Positions 1 through 10,636 of a stretch of 64,000 nt of DNA are shown here, one piece after another. Under the pieces are notes generated by a model, which saw only the letters and a program-made list of their open reading frames with translations, ran no database searches and was not told the DNA's origin. Every line of letters starts with the position of its first letter. The stretch's first letter is position 1. Source of the DNA: Leishmania mexicana MHOM/GT/2001/U1103 (lineage: Eukaryota; Euglenozoa; Kinetoplastea; Trypanosomatida; Trypanosomatidae); assembly GCF_000234665.1 (NCBI RefSeq), contig NC_018321.1:286594-350593 (forward strand), in the 5' to 3' direction. The position numbers were made by a program, and so were the translations under genes.

Positions 1-200
1 GCGGACGCCTCTTTCGCTCTGTCTCCCAGCGCTTTGTGAAACCGGAGAAGGAAAACGATGAAGGTCAGACAGTACAGCGAGAGAAAAGACCAGGTACGGG
101 TGTGTGGGCTGCTGCTGCCGCTGGAACGACGGTGCGATGTAGGGCGCCCTGCTTGACAACGCGCGGTCGCTCGCACTGGGAGCAGCTGTCCGCACGCATG

Positions 201-229
<29 letters not shown>
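201..229. repeat. CA dinucleotide microsatellite
   Basis: An uninterrupted CA run of about 14 units. A second, shorter CA run lies at about 635-652. Confidence 0.9.
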
Positions 230-231
<2 letters not shown>

Positions 232-1139
232 CCCGTAATGAAGCGGTGGAGAGGCAAGACACCCGAGATGCCTGCAGGAAAAGGCGAGGCGGCTCCCGAA
301 GGAGACCCTGTGTTTCTGCCCCAGCGATGAGGAAGAAGACAAGGAGGAACGAGAAGTGCGGGGCGAGGATAACGGCCACCGTCCCGGAGACGTGTCTCTC
401 TCCCGCCCCTCCGCCCACTGTCCCGTCGCTTCCCGTTCGTCCTGTGCGGATGCCGATGGTTGTCGCTCGATTCTTTTCGCGTGTTAGTCGGAGGAGGAGA
501 GGGGGTGCACACTGCCGTCGCGTGGGGGGGGGGGGGGCGCGTCCGCAGAGCACGAGAGGCACCGGCAAGGAGAGAAAAAAGGAAAGGGCGGGGGAGGGAG
601 GGGGAAGGGGGGAGGTTCCGCACAACGCACAAGGCACACACACACACACACCACCCCCACCCCTCTCTCACTCTCTTCTGCTGACGTACACATACACGTG
701 TGTGTTCATGTGACGTCGATGGCGATAGCGAGGCGGCGGCTCAGAGGCACGCACAGTCTGCGATGCGCAGGTAAGCCACCACGCACGCACACGGAAACCG
801 CACAGCGAGAGAGGGGAAGGCGGGACTACATGAACTCTTTTCTTTCGACCATTCTACCACGCGATCAGGTCCAACGGAGTATGCGGACGCAAACAACGGC
901 AGCTCATCGACCTCTCTCACTGCCTCTGAATCCGGCCATGCGTCTAGCGAGCGCTTCTTGTCCTTCCTCATCCCCTTCTTCGCACACATGCTGCGCCATC
1001 GGCACCAGACGGACACTCGGGTGGACTTGCATGCCTTGATCCAAGCGGGCCGCGTTCAGGGGCCTCCTCGGAGGCGGTCGCGGTGGCGTCTGTGGTTCGG
1101 GTATTAGGGAGTGATGTAGGCGCGTGCTGGATGAGCTCA

Positions 1140-2330
1140 AGGGGGAGGCTGGCCAGCCTCAGGCCAGGGTCCTCTGAGACCCTCTAACCTTCCTGAGCCA
1201 CTTCAAGCTGCAGCGTGTCATAATACAGCGTGAATCCTCTTCGTATGGGAGTCTGGAGGGCTCGATGGTGTTCTCGCCATGCCTCTGGCATCCGTGCCCC
1301 ATCAGCCCACCCCCGGTCGGATGTAAGAGACGCCGCACGTTTTTTTTTTTTGGGGGGGGGGGGGGGGCACATGCCTTGTGGGTTTCACTGTTACGGATAT
1401 CCTCGCGCCGCTCTCGTCTATCACTCGTGCTCCTTCTGGCCTCTGGATGTCTCGCTCGTATTCGATACGCCATGCCAGCTGTGCTTGACCGTGCGCGCGC
1501 GGTGCTCGCACCATTGGACCCTGGGCCCTGCTCCAGAGCGATCTTGTTGTCTGGAGGGGGGGGGGGCGTGCCTGGACGGCTTGCCCGCATGTGCGGCGAC
1601 AGTTGGGATGCTGCTATGAGTCTGTTGCGCAACGGGGGCATTCCGCCCTTTCCTAGATCCGCACCCCTCTAACGGGAGCGGGTGCGTCCAGTGAAGGGGG
1701 ACCGCGCGTAAGCGTATGCCAGCGCACAAAGAGCTCATGGCCTGTCGTCCTGAAGGGTGGTCGGGGGCAGCCATACACACGCGACGGTGGAAGTCCGTGC
1801 AGCGCGGGTGAGACGCGCATAATCAGCCCATTGCGTGCACGATCGTAGCGTGAAGCCAGGTGCGCTATGCGCGTCGGGTGGTTCGCAAATTGCGCGTGGC
1901 ATACTGGGCACAAAGCCTGGTCAGACGCCCTCTCATAGAAAACCACAGGCGGGGGTGGGGGTACCCTCCCCCCAAAGGCCAGCGGAGCAGCAGGCAGCAC
2001 ACCATCTGCAACACGCCTAGTCGCTGCCAGTCACCCGCCACTGCTGGAAGCCAAAGTGGGGACACGTGCCAGTGCGAAGCTGGGCGAGGAGAGTCCCCCC
2101 GTCGCCTCGCCAGCTCAGTATTCCTGCACTTCTGAGGCCAGACAGCCGCTGCCAAGAAGCTCTTGTCGTAGTGTGTTACGGCGTGTAGCGCTATTTCGAG
2201 GGATGTTGGCCTGGCGTCTGAGACCGATGACCGGGTCTGCCACCCATGCAGTTGGCGCCGACTCCTCTGGCGTGGCCGATTTCTGCAAGCACATCAGCTC
2301 CCTCAACGACCAAAAGAAAAAACAAGGTGA
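1140..2330 (-). mobile_element. Possible degraded ingi/DIRE-type retroelement relic
   Basis: On the minus strand, a frame spanning 1653-2000 encodes CPVC, then 12 residues, then H, with a Tyr where the last His of a C2H2 finger is expected, plus a Phe at the usual core position. C2H2 fingers are known at the C-terminus of trypanosomatid ingi/L1Tc-type non-LTR retroposons, and Leishmania carries their dead relatives (DIRE). Downstream on the same strand is a C-run followed by A12 (near 1340-1370), which could be a relic tail. Frames are broken throughout. Chance or a different repeat remain real alternatives. Confidence 0.3.
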
Positions 2331-2895
2331 AAGGAGAGGCGCGCACGAGGCGAGTTAGCAGCGCCGGCACTGGCGCGCTCCTCCCTCCCTCCCTCACACA
2401 CACGCACACGCACGCGCAAAATGCGCTGTCAGATGCCACCTGCTACGTGTGTAAGACACAACACCAACACGGTGAGTCAATGAGTATAAAACCCCGCAGC
2501 GCAGACGCTGTAGATACATCAGCGGGCCACCGAATAAGTAATAGGGAACCGAAATAAAGGCAGTACGGAGAGGCGCGCCACACAAATGGAAGCCCCAGCC
2601 CCGTCCGTGACGTTGTACTCCGCCCGCCCGCCTCCGCTTCAGCCCGTGAGCTGTTGGTGTGGCCCTCTGTGTCTGCCTATGCTTCGCGGGACCACGACAC
2701 GGTGCCACATATGTACGGCAGCGATAGAGTGTGAAAGATCAAAGGTATGTGGCGCATGAAGCGGTGGAGGGGGGTGACCGCCATGTCGTGCATGGCAGGC
2801 CCTCCTCACCAACAAGAGGAGCCCACAGGACATGAAAACTCTGCTCCTCACAGAGGTGCGTGCTTGCGTTTAGCTGCCGGTGCCCCGCCCCCTGC

Positions 2896-5800
2896 TCACC
2901 TGCTCTGCGCCCTTGCCGCCTTCTGTTCCTGAGCATTTTCACCAAAAGCCTTCAGCACCCGCAGTTGCATCCGCACTTTTCCCGCGGCGTCTCGGAGCGT
3001 GGGGCAGACGTGCTGCTTCAGCGCCAGCTGCAGTGCCGCCTCCTCCTCCGTGTCCACCACTGGCAGCGGGGGCGGAATCTCCTTCTCGACAACGCCAATC
3101 CTGCGCAGCACAAAGCCGAGGAGAAGCGGCACAACGCCGAGGGCGAGAGACGTCACCCACGAGGCTAGCGGGAGAGGCACGCACTGCATGAGGGTGCCGC
3201 CGTACTGCACACTGACGATTTGAATGACAAACATCGTCCCGACAACGGTGATGAACATCGGTGCATTGCCCAGGTTGTGCCAGAAGGCCACGGAGTTGTC
3301 GAGGATGCGGGCATTGAACTCGTTGCTCAGCTGCATCAGAACAAAGACGTTGAAGATAAGGGTGTGCAACTCCTCAGAGTCTCGCACAGCGAGTCCCAGA
3401 GTGTTGGCGCCGCCCAAGAGCAAGTACTGCTGGATGAGAATCTGGTAGAGGGACTGGCCGGCAATATTCAGCCACATACGGCGCGTGATGAGCGGGGCCG
3501 CCTTCGGCTTCGGGGGCCGCAGGAGCACCTCGTCCGACGGCGTCTCCGTCGCCAGCGCCAAGGCGGCCAGCGTGTCCATGATTAGGTTCACCCACAGCAG
3601 CTGCACCGGCTTCAGCGGCGAATCGCCGTTGCGGTCCAGCAGCGCGCCAGTGAACGAGACAACGACGGCGGCCACGTTCACAGTCATTTGGAACTGAAGA
3701 AACTTGCAGATGTTGTCGTTCACGTTACGGCCCCACTTCATTGCGGTCACGATGGTGCTGAAGTTGTCGTCGAGGATGACGACGTCCGAAGCAAGCTTTG
3801 CGACCTCGGTGCCGGAGTTCATCGAGAACCCAACGTTGGCGCCCTTCAGCGCCGGCGCGTCGTTGGTGCCGTCGCCGGTGACCGCCACCACCTCGCCGCG
3901 CTTCATCAAGGCTGAGACGAGAATGTGCTTGTCCATCGGCGATGCGCGGGAGATGACCTGCAGACGGGGCAGAATGGCATTCAGCTTTCGCGCGCTCTTC
4001 GCCAGCTCGCGGAACTGCGGCCCCTCCAGCGCCAGCCCCTGCGCTCCTTCCGCAGGCCCGGACCAGACCTTGCCGTAGATGCCCACCTCCTTGGCAATGC
4101 TCACGGCTGTGGCTTTGTTGTCGCCAGTGATCATGCGCACAACCACGCCGGCCCGACGGCACTGCGCCACAGCCCCAGGTACCTCGAGGCGCACCGGATC
4201 GCGAATTCCTACGATGCCCACCAACGTCAACCCCGCCAGCTGTATATCGTCCTCCAGGAAAGGCGATGACGGCGCGACGCCGCTCTCATCGCTGTCGCTG
4301 GAGCCGTGTGGTGGGGCGCTGTCGTCAGCTGACAGCGGATAGTCTGCGTAGGCGATGGCGAGCGTGCGTAGCTGGCGGCGCGCCATGGCCATGATCGCCT
4401 CCTCCAGCTGCACGCGCACTTCGTGGGAAAGACCGACGCGCTCCCCCTGCGCATCGTACGTGTGTGCGCACTCGGCCAGGATCAGCTCGCTCGCCCCTTT
4501 TACGTAGTAGCGTACCAGCTTCTCCGGTCGCAGCACCAGCGCCGTCGCCATCCGCTTGCGCGCCGAGGTGAAGGGGTAAATGCGGAGATCCCTAGTGAAA
4601 GTCGCTGCGGCAGCCACGACGTTGCTGCTCGTCCCCTCCAGCCCCGTAGGCCACGGCACCAGCGAGAACGGAGACGACGGTGTACGCATTGCCTCCTCAT
4701 TCAGCCTCGACAGCCGCTCGCTGCGCAGCTGCATCGGGTCCTCGCCCAGCGCGTCCACAAAGTTCAGCAGCGCCTGCTCCGTTTTGCTACCAGTGAGCCT
4801 CACCGTCGACTGCTTCGCGTTGAGGGACTCCACCCGGACCCAGGTAGCCTTGGTGTTCATAGCGATGCACTCCACGAGAAGCCGGCGCACACCGGCGGCC
4901 TGCGCGCCGCCGAGAACCGCAGACACGTTCATGGGCGTGGACGTCTGCAGCAGTGGTGACCGTGGGGCCAGTGTCCCGCTTCCCACCTTCTCATCCTCTC
5001 CGGCGAAATTGGACGGCTTGCGGGGCACCACATAAGCCACACCGTACGTCGTCACGCCGTCCGTCACGGACATGTCGTTCTGGGTTATGGTCCCGGTCTT
5101 GTCGGTGCAGATTGTGGTCGCGCCGCCCATGGTCTCACAGGCCGCCAGGTGCCGGACGAGGTTGTTCTCCTTGAACATCTGCTTCATGCTGTAGGCGAGT
5201 GCAATGGTGACGGAGAGCGGCAGCCCCTCCGGCACAGCCACGACCACGATCGTCACTGCCGTCATCAAGTTGTCGAGGTACTTCTTGTAGCCGAATGGGT
5301 GCTTGCGGTAGACAACCGTGTCCAGAAGCTCCTTGCCACTGAGCAGCACAAACATGAGCCCGGCAGCGAGCATGCCCATGTAGCCGATGCGGTTCGCAAG
5401 CTCTTCAAGCTTGTGCTGCAGCGGTGTCTCCTCCTTCGCCTCCCGCACATGCATCGCGATGTGTCCGGCAAAGGAGTGCACGCCAACCCCCATAACGAGG
5501 ATCGTGCCCTCCCCCTCCGTAACGTTCGAGCCTGAGCGGAGCACAAAGTCGCCGTGCGCCGACTTGGCCACGTCGTCGGTCTCGCCCGTCGCGGCAGACT
5601 CATCCACCTTCAGGGAGGTGCTCCGCAGGACGAGGCCATCTACCGTCAGCACGTCACCCGCAGCGATATTGAGCAGGTCGCCGGAGAGTAGCTCCTTGTC
5701 CGTGACGGCCAGTGTGGTGCCGGAGCGGACCACCTGCACCTTCACCGGCGGTGTAGCCTTGCTCAGTTCCTTGAACTTCTGCTCCTTCTGGTAGTTGTTG

Positions 5801-6303
5801 ATGCTGCTGACGAGAGTGACGATGGTGACGGAGAGCAGGATGGCGGTGCCCTCGATCCAGCCGTGGGCGTAGTCCACAAGCCCCGTGTCCTGATCCGGCA
5901 CTGTTAGCCCCAGCACGAGCGAGACCACCGCACTGACGATTAGGATTTGAACCATGCGGTCCTCGAGCGACTCCCAGACCATGTCCATGAACGACGTCTC
6001 CTTCGCCTCTGGAAGCTCATTAGCGGAGAACCACTCGCGACGCTGCGCAATTGCCTTCTTGTCAGTGTTGTCGATGCCATGCGCAAGGTCGGTCTTGAGC
6101 TGCGAGGCGAGTCCCTTGAGACCGCCGATGCTGGCGAGCCGTTTTGTTGCGCCATGCCCTCCATCGCTGATGAGCTCATGCAGGGTCTCGGGGCGGATGG
6201 CAAATGCGCTCTCCGACACTGCCTTACTCGAGCTCATTGAAGAAGAGGGTGCGTGCTGGCGAGCACATTTCTCCCCCACGGACAACTTCACTGCACTGCT
6301 CAT
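2896..6303 (-). CDS. Plasma-membrane-type Ca2+-transporting P-type ATPase (P2B, PMCA-like)
   Basis: A 1135-residue ion pump predicted to use ATP to export Ca2+ from the cytosol across the plasma membrane or into an acidic organelle. The phosphorylation motif CTDKTGT is at about residue 400, the TM4 ion-binding motif VPEGLP lies shortly before it, and TGDGTNDAPALK marks the P-domain hinge. TM6 carries VNLIMDTLAALALATE, the N/D pattern of P2B calcium pumps. The N-terminal actuator contains the TGE loop (ATGETDDV). Ten membrane segments are arranged as expected, and the length is normal for PMCA. The basic C-terminal stretch after TM10 (AGKVRMQLRVLKAF) could be a short calmodulin-binding helix; this is inferred. 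The first ATG of the frame was taken as start; a second Met at residue 23 is possible. The family is certain, the membrane location is not. Confidence 0.95.
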   Translation of the reverse strand: MSSAVKLSVGEKCARQHAPSSSMSSSKAVSESAFAIRPETLHELISDGGHGATKRLASIGGLKGLASQLKTDLAHGIDNTDKKAIAQRREWFSANELPEAKETSFMDMVWESLEDRMVQILIVSAVVSLVLGLTVPDQDTGLVDYAHGWIEGTAILLSVTIVTLVSSINNYQKEQKFKELSKATPPVKVQVVRSGTTLAVTDKELLSGDLLNIAAGDVLTVDGLVLRSTSLKVDESAATGETDDVAKSAHGDFVLRSGSNVTEGEGTILVMGVGVHSFAGHIAMHVREAKEETPLQHKLEELANRIGYMGMLAAGLMFVLLSGKELLDTVVYRKHPFGYKKYLDNLMTAVTIVVVAVPEGLPLSVTIALAYSMKQMFKENNLVRHLAACETMGGATTICTDKTGTITQNDMSVTDGVTTYGVAYVVPRKPSNFAGEDEKVGSGTLAPRSPLLQTSTPMNVSAVLGGAQAAGVRRLLVECIAMNTKATWVRVESLNAKQSTVRLTGSKTEQALLNFVDALGEDPMQLRSERLSRLNEEAMRTPSSPFSLVPWPTGLEGTSSNVVAAAATFTRDLRIYPFTSARKRMATALVLRPEKLVRYYVKGASELILAECAHTYDAQGERVGLSHEVRVQLEEAIMAMARRQLRTLAIAYADYPLSADDSAPPHGSSDSDESGVAPSSPFLEDDIQLAGLTLVGIVGIRDPVRLEVPGAVAQCRRAGVVVRMITGDNKATAVSIAKEVGIYGKVWSGPAEGAQGLALEGPQFRELAKSARKLNAILPRLQVISRASPMDKHILVSALMKRGEVVAVTGDGTNDAPALKGANVGFSMNSGTEVAKLASDVVILDDNFSTIVTAMKWGRNVNDNICKFLQFQMTVNVAAVVVSFTGALLDRNGDSPLKPVQLLWVNLIMDTLAALALATETPSDEVLLRPPKPKAAPLITRRMWLNIAGQSLYQILIQQYLLLGGANTLGLAVRDSEELHTLIFNVFVLMQLSNEFNARILDNSVAFWHNLGNAPMFITVVGTMFVIQIVSVQYGGTLMQCVPLPLASWVTSLALGVVPLLLGFVLRRIGVVEKEIPPPLPVVDTEEEAALQLALKQHVCPTLRDAAGKVRMQLRVLKAFGENAQEQKAARAQSR

Positions 6304-9145
6304 GCGGCTGTCGCTACCCTCGCCAGGTCAGGTGTGTCTAAGGGAGGGGAGAGAAGGGTTGCGCTCGGGGTACGAGAAGGAAAAAAACGAAGAAGATGAT
6401 TACGATTAGCGGACGAGAGCGAAGCACCACCAACGAGGGGAACAACTCAAACCAAACGTGAGGGCAATGCATGTATGCATACATATATAGATAGATACAC
6501 ACACATGTATAGATGTAAATATAGGTAGGTATGAATATATATATATATATATATATACAGATATAGATAATGAATATGGGTGTGTGGGTGTGCACAACTT
6601 CTGAAAGATGGGAGAGATACGAGGAGGCAAAGCACAGCAGTGGAGTGCACAACATCACCAACAGAAGAGAAACGGAAAGTGCGACACATATGCCAACAGC
6701 GCACGTGACGACCTCTCTCTCAACACACACACAAACACCGGCGTGTGGGTCCTTGTGCGAGAAGGGTGAAAGGTTATAGCGAGCGAGAGAACACTCCGCA
6801 GAGTAGGAGGCACAAAAGTGCGCTCTGGCCCACAACGGTCTCTCACCACCTCCCTGTCGTCACCACAGCGAGCAAGGCTCTTTCGCCGCACTGGCGCGCA
6901 CCTGCACACCAGTGCCTCCCATCCCCTTGCCACTCGCTGCCTTGTACGTAGGCTGTATCACTGAGCCTCCAAGTCGTCGTCGGGTCAGCTTTTCCCCTCC
7001 TCCGCCCCTTCTCCTTCCTCGCCCTCTCTGCCTCGGCCACTTATCACACGCGCCGCCGTGGAAGCCCCGCCCCCTCCCTCCTCACAGGAATCGGCTCCGA
7101 GAAGGACGGTGGGAGCCGAGGGGGCGAGGCGCAAGGAAAAAGTCACCCGCACAGACACACAGATACACGGGCGCCGATGGATGCAGACGCGGCCTTTGAA
7201 GACACACGGCACCACATTCAGAAATATGGCGGAAAAAAAGGAGGATGTGCGAGACGTGGTGGCGAACAAAGCGCAATGCCAACGTCAGAGACGAAAGAAA
7301 TAGAGCAGGCGAAAGAAGGGGAGGGGGGTGACGATGCAGCTGGAAAGCCCACATGATAACATGAGCGCCTCTGTGGATGAGATTTCAGGCCTCCGCACTC
7401 GTGGAGCAGAGGAGAGTGCGGCGGAGAGTGGTGGAGGGGTACACCTGCACGCACTCATCTTCACTGCCCCCCCCTCCCTCCCCTCCCTCCCTCCCCGCGC
7501 TCCTCTTTCCGTTCTTGCACGGCGCAGGAGGGCCGCACGCGTGCGTATGCCTTGTGTAGTGGGGGAGCACACAACACCCATGACACTATCGGAGTGGAAG
7601 GAAAGGGAAGAGGGCAAATAAAAAGGAAAAAAAAAACAACAGAGCGCAGTCCGCGCACAGATGCCCACACCCGCACGCCAAAACGGAAAACACACGAGCA
7701 CGCCCGCATGGGCAAACAGAAACGTGAGGCGCCTGTGGAAGGAGGGGAGGCGACAGGGAGCAGCAGCAGCACCAGCAGCAGAAGAGTGCGAGCAAGCTGA
7801 TGGAATCGAGAGGGAGAGGGAGAGGGAGAGGAGGGGGGCGGGGATAACGGTGGGAATTATGAATGGCGTTGGGGACCAACACACCAAAAAAAAAAAGAAA
7901 AGGAGAGAAGAGCAAGAGAACATGGTGAAGAAGGTGAGAGGAGGAGGCGGGCCTCGGCAGCCGCCAGTGTGCACATGAGAGGGAGAACAAAGCGCACACA
8001 CGCGCAGAGGAAGGAGACGCATGCGTACAACAGCCCCAACAAGAACGGATGGGTGGCACACACACACACGCAGCGAGAAAAAAAAAAGAAGCGAAGAGGG
8101 CACATGCGGCAGCTGACAGCAGCAGCAGTGCGTAGCGCAGCTACGAAGAATGACGCGTGACGAGAGAGGCGGTGCACGCACAAACACCGCTGCACAGGCA
8201 CGACAAGAAGTAACTAAAGAAAGGCATTTTTTTTAGACACATAGATATACAACGCACGGCAAAAACGTAACAGGCACACAGAGACACGTACACGGGTGCA
8301 CGGTGGGCGCATGGGTTGGCGGGGTGTGCGGCAGTGCATCCGCCTTCGACATTGTCCACGGCCAGAGTGCCTTTCTCCTCGCTCCATTGAGTCCTGCAGA
8401 ACGAGTCCCTTCCCCACAGAGTCGTTAGGCGTCCCCTCGTCGACCGTGCAGTGCTAAAGTGTGTGCGTGTGCGTGTGCGTGCGTGCCATATCCTTTTCCG
8501 TTGCCGCGCACGTCAAGGTGAAAGCACGCAGGGTACGTGACACCGAAGCTATAAGCACAGAACTGCACCATGAAAATAAGACGAAGGGGTCCGCGCACTC
8601 CCCCCCACCCCCCTCCCTCTCTCAACCGAGCATTACCGCGCCACAGGGAGCACGCGGAGGAAAAGAGGAGGGAGACACGCATGAGCGATGAAAGACACCT
8701 AATCCAGTCAAAGAACAACGACGCTAACATGAAGACGAGCGAGCGAGGGGACAGCGATGCCCACCGACGCACACACACACACACGTATCTATATCTGTCA
8801 ATATATATATATACACATATACATAGCCACACACCCGATGAAACACCCCCTCCACGGCGACACCCTACCCAACGAACACGCCCCCAGGAGTAGCAGAGAC
8901 AGCTGAGGGAGGGAGGGAGGTGGGGGAAGGTGTGACGGGTCGGCCAGCAACATGCAGACGCAGAGCGACACATAAATAAAGGAGGGAACGAAACGTAAAA
9001 AAAGCATCCACATGACCAGGAGGACGGAGCGCCACCTCTGCGCGTGCAGCTGGCCCGTCTCGCATGTGGGCGAGAGGCGAGAGGCAGTCATGCGCCTACC
9101 ACGCCCTAAAAAAAAAACACGCGCGCCTCACATATTCGTTAGCCT
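6304..9145. other. Gene-free spacer with simple repeats
   Basis: No gene is supported. Long frames on the minus strand (for example 7285-8187) are Phe/Leu/Ser/Cys/Pro-rich translations of polypyrimidine tracts, which fits UTR and trans-splicing signal sequence. It contains a TA microsatellite at about 6535-6557 and CA and TA runs at about 8771-8813. Confidence 0.6.
6535..6557. repeat. TA dinucleotide microsatellite
   Basis: A pure AT/TA run of about 11 units inside the 5' flank of the Ca2+-ATPase gene. A similar, shorter run lies at about 8800-8813 beside a CA run. Confidence 0.85.
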
Positions 9146-10636
9146 TCATTCTTTTTTCTCACCAGGGCCCTTCTTGGCGCCGTTCTTCGCCCGGCGGCTT
9201 GACACAGCACCATTGGAGGTGCCCCACACCGCCGATTCCTTTTCCAGCACAGGCTCACCCTTCCATGGAAGGGTCTTCGATGCGTTTGCCACCTTCGCGG
9301 ATCCTTCCAGCCTCGGCACCGGTGCCGGAGACCCCGAGGCAACTGTGCAGTCCATCGCTGCGGCAGCGGCGGCGCCGCTCTCCTTCACCTTCTCCGGCGC
9401 CGCCGCGCCGGAGGCGATATCCCTCACGACGCTCCCGCAGAGGTTGCCCACGCTCCGAAGGTCTTTGTCCGTGTCCTGCGCCTCCAGACCCCGCTCACCA
9501 TCCCCCTTGGCGTCTGCCTCTTTCATTTTCTCCGTGACGGTCGCCTCCGTCGATTCCTCCGCCTTTGGTCTCGAGCCGGCCATGCCCTTATTCAGACCCA
9601 CGTGAGAACCCGCGACGCCTCGGCGCTGCACCCCCGCCTTCTCCTCCCGCTTTTTCCGTCCTGCCGCCTCCTCGGCCGCCTTGGCAGCGGCGGTCTGCTC
9701 CTTCTTCGTGAAGGAGTGCATCGTCAGCCGCTCCACAATCGACAAATGCACGCCGACGGCGTCCATAGCTTCCTCCATGGTGAAATGCATTGCCCCTGCG
9801 ATCCTCTCGGCATGCTCGTCAGCATCGATGCGCTTCTTGAGCGTTTTGGCGCTAGTCTGATCGCCGATCACCTTGAGGTGGTCCTCTGTACCCGGGGGCG
9901 CCCACACATAGCCGCACATGGCGGCGCTCTTGAAAATATCCTTACAGTACATGCGCTTCGCCTTCTCACAGCTCATCCCCTTCAGAGCCGCCCACTCGTC
10001 GTACCGCATCTGCTCAAAACCCGCCTTCAATGGGCGAGAGCGCAGCCACTTGTACCGCTTCTCTGAGAGCGCAGCGGGGGTCTTCTGGAAGTCGCTGAGG
10101 GTTCCCACAAGCGCCTGCTTGTAGAGGGCATAGAAGTGCGCGCGCAGCGAATCGGGGAGGTAGTAGCCGCCCTTTGGAAGGTTCCGGATAATCCTCACAC
10201 CATCGTGGAAGGCGGCCCACCGATCCTCACCGGATGGGGCACCCCACACAAAGGTGCAGTGCTTGCGAATCTGCAAGTCTAACAGGTCAATGTACAAGTC
10301 ACGCGCCCTCTCACGGGTCATCCCGCGACACTTGCGCCAGCCGTGCACCTTCCAGTACCCCTCCCAGTCCCGCAGCATGCTCGGCTGCTTCACGTCCTCC
10401 TTGATGTCACCCTGTGTTGCTTGCTTGAAGAGGGAGTAGAACTGCAGCCTCAGCACGTCAGAGACAGGGACAACCCCCCGCATGGGCAGCTTTCGCACGT
10501 ACGCATCTGCCTCCTCGAAGGCGTGCTCGTAAGGATAGTCTGGGGCATCGAAGTCGACTGGGAACACGATAGACTCGGGGTCGGACACCACCTTAAACTC
10601 CGGCTCTGCCCGCCGCCCAAAGAATGTCGCGAACAT
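9146..10636 (-). CDS. Protein with two acyl-CoA-binding (ACBP) domains and a charged C-terminal tail
   Basis: A 496-residue protein starting at the ATG of MFATFFGRR; the frame is open 214 codons further upstream but that part is low-complexity. Domain 1 (about residues 35-130) has the ACBP signature QFYSLFKQATQGD and a degenerate second half (WEGYWKVHGWRKCRGM). Domain 2 (about 135-245) has HFYALYKQALVG and DEWAALKGMSCEKAKRMY, with about 20 extra residues between the helices. These motifs form the acyl-CoA pocket in known ACBPs. The remaining half is Lys/Glu/Ala-rich and probably disordered. No signal peptide or membrane segment is seen. It lies upstream in coordinate of two small ACBP genes and probably arose from the same family. 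Predicted role: cytosolic binding or scaffolding of long-chain acyl-CoA. Confidence 0.85.
   Translation of the reverse strand: MFATFFGRRAEPEFKVVSDPESIVFPVDFDAPDYPYEHAFEEADAYVRKLPMRGVVPVSDVLRLQFYSLFKQATQGDIKEDVKQPSMLRDWEGYWKVHGWRKCRGMTRERARDLYIDLLDLQIRKHCTFVWGAPSGEDRWAAFHDGVRIIRNLPKGGYYLPDSLRAHFYALYKQALVGTLSDFQKTPAALSEKRYKWLRSRPLKAGFEQMRYDEWAALKGMSCEKAKRMYCKDIFKSAAMCGYVWAPPGTEDHLKVIGDQTSAKTLKKRIDADEHAERIAGAMHFTMEEAMDAVGVHLSIVERLTMHSFTKKEQTAAAKAAEEAAGRKKREEKAGVQRRGVAGSHVGLNKGMAGSRPKAEESTEATVTEKMKEADAKGDGERGLEAQDTDKDLRSVGNLCGSVVRDIASGAAAPEKVKESGAAAAAAMDCTVASGSPAPVPRLEGSAKVANASKTLPWKGEPVLEKESAVWGTSNGAVSSRRAKNGAKKGPGEKKE

Larger units (their letters stand above)
1..2895. other. Gene-free spacer downstream of the Ca2+-ATPase gene
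   Basis: No convincing protein gene is seen. The open frames here are short, low in complexity and dominated by reading through CA and purine/pyrimidine tracts. It contains CA microsatellites (about 201-229 and 635-652), a T12-G16 homopolymer junction near 1340-1370, and a possible degraded retroelement at about 1140-2330. On the minus strand it would include the 3' UTR of the Ca2+-ATPase gene. Confidence 0.6.

Noticed and set aside
7285..8187. 300-codon open frame on the minus strand
   Set aside because: Ser/Leu/Phe/Cys/Pro-only composition from polypyrimidine tracts, no domain, and its ATG lies in repeat sequence; typical of trypanosomatid UTRs.
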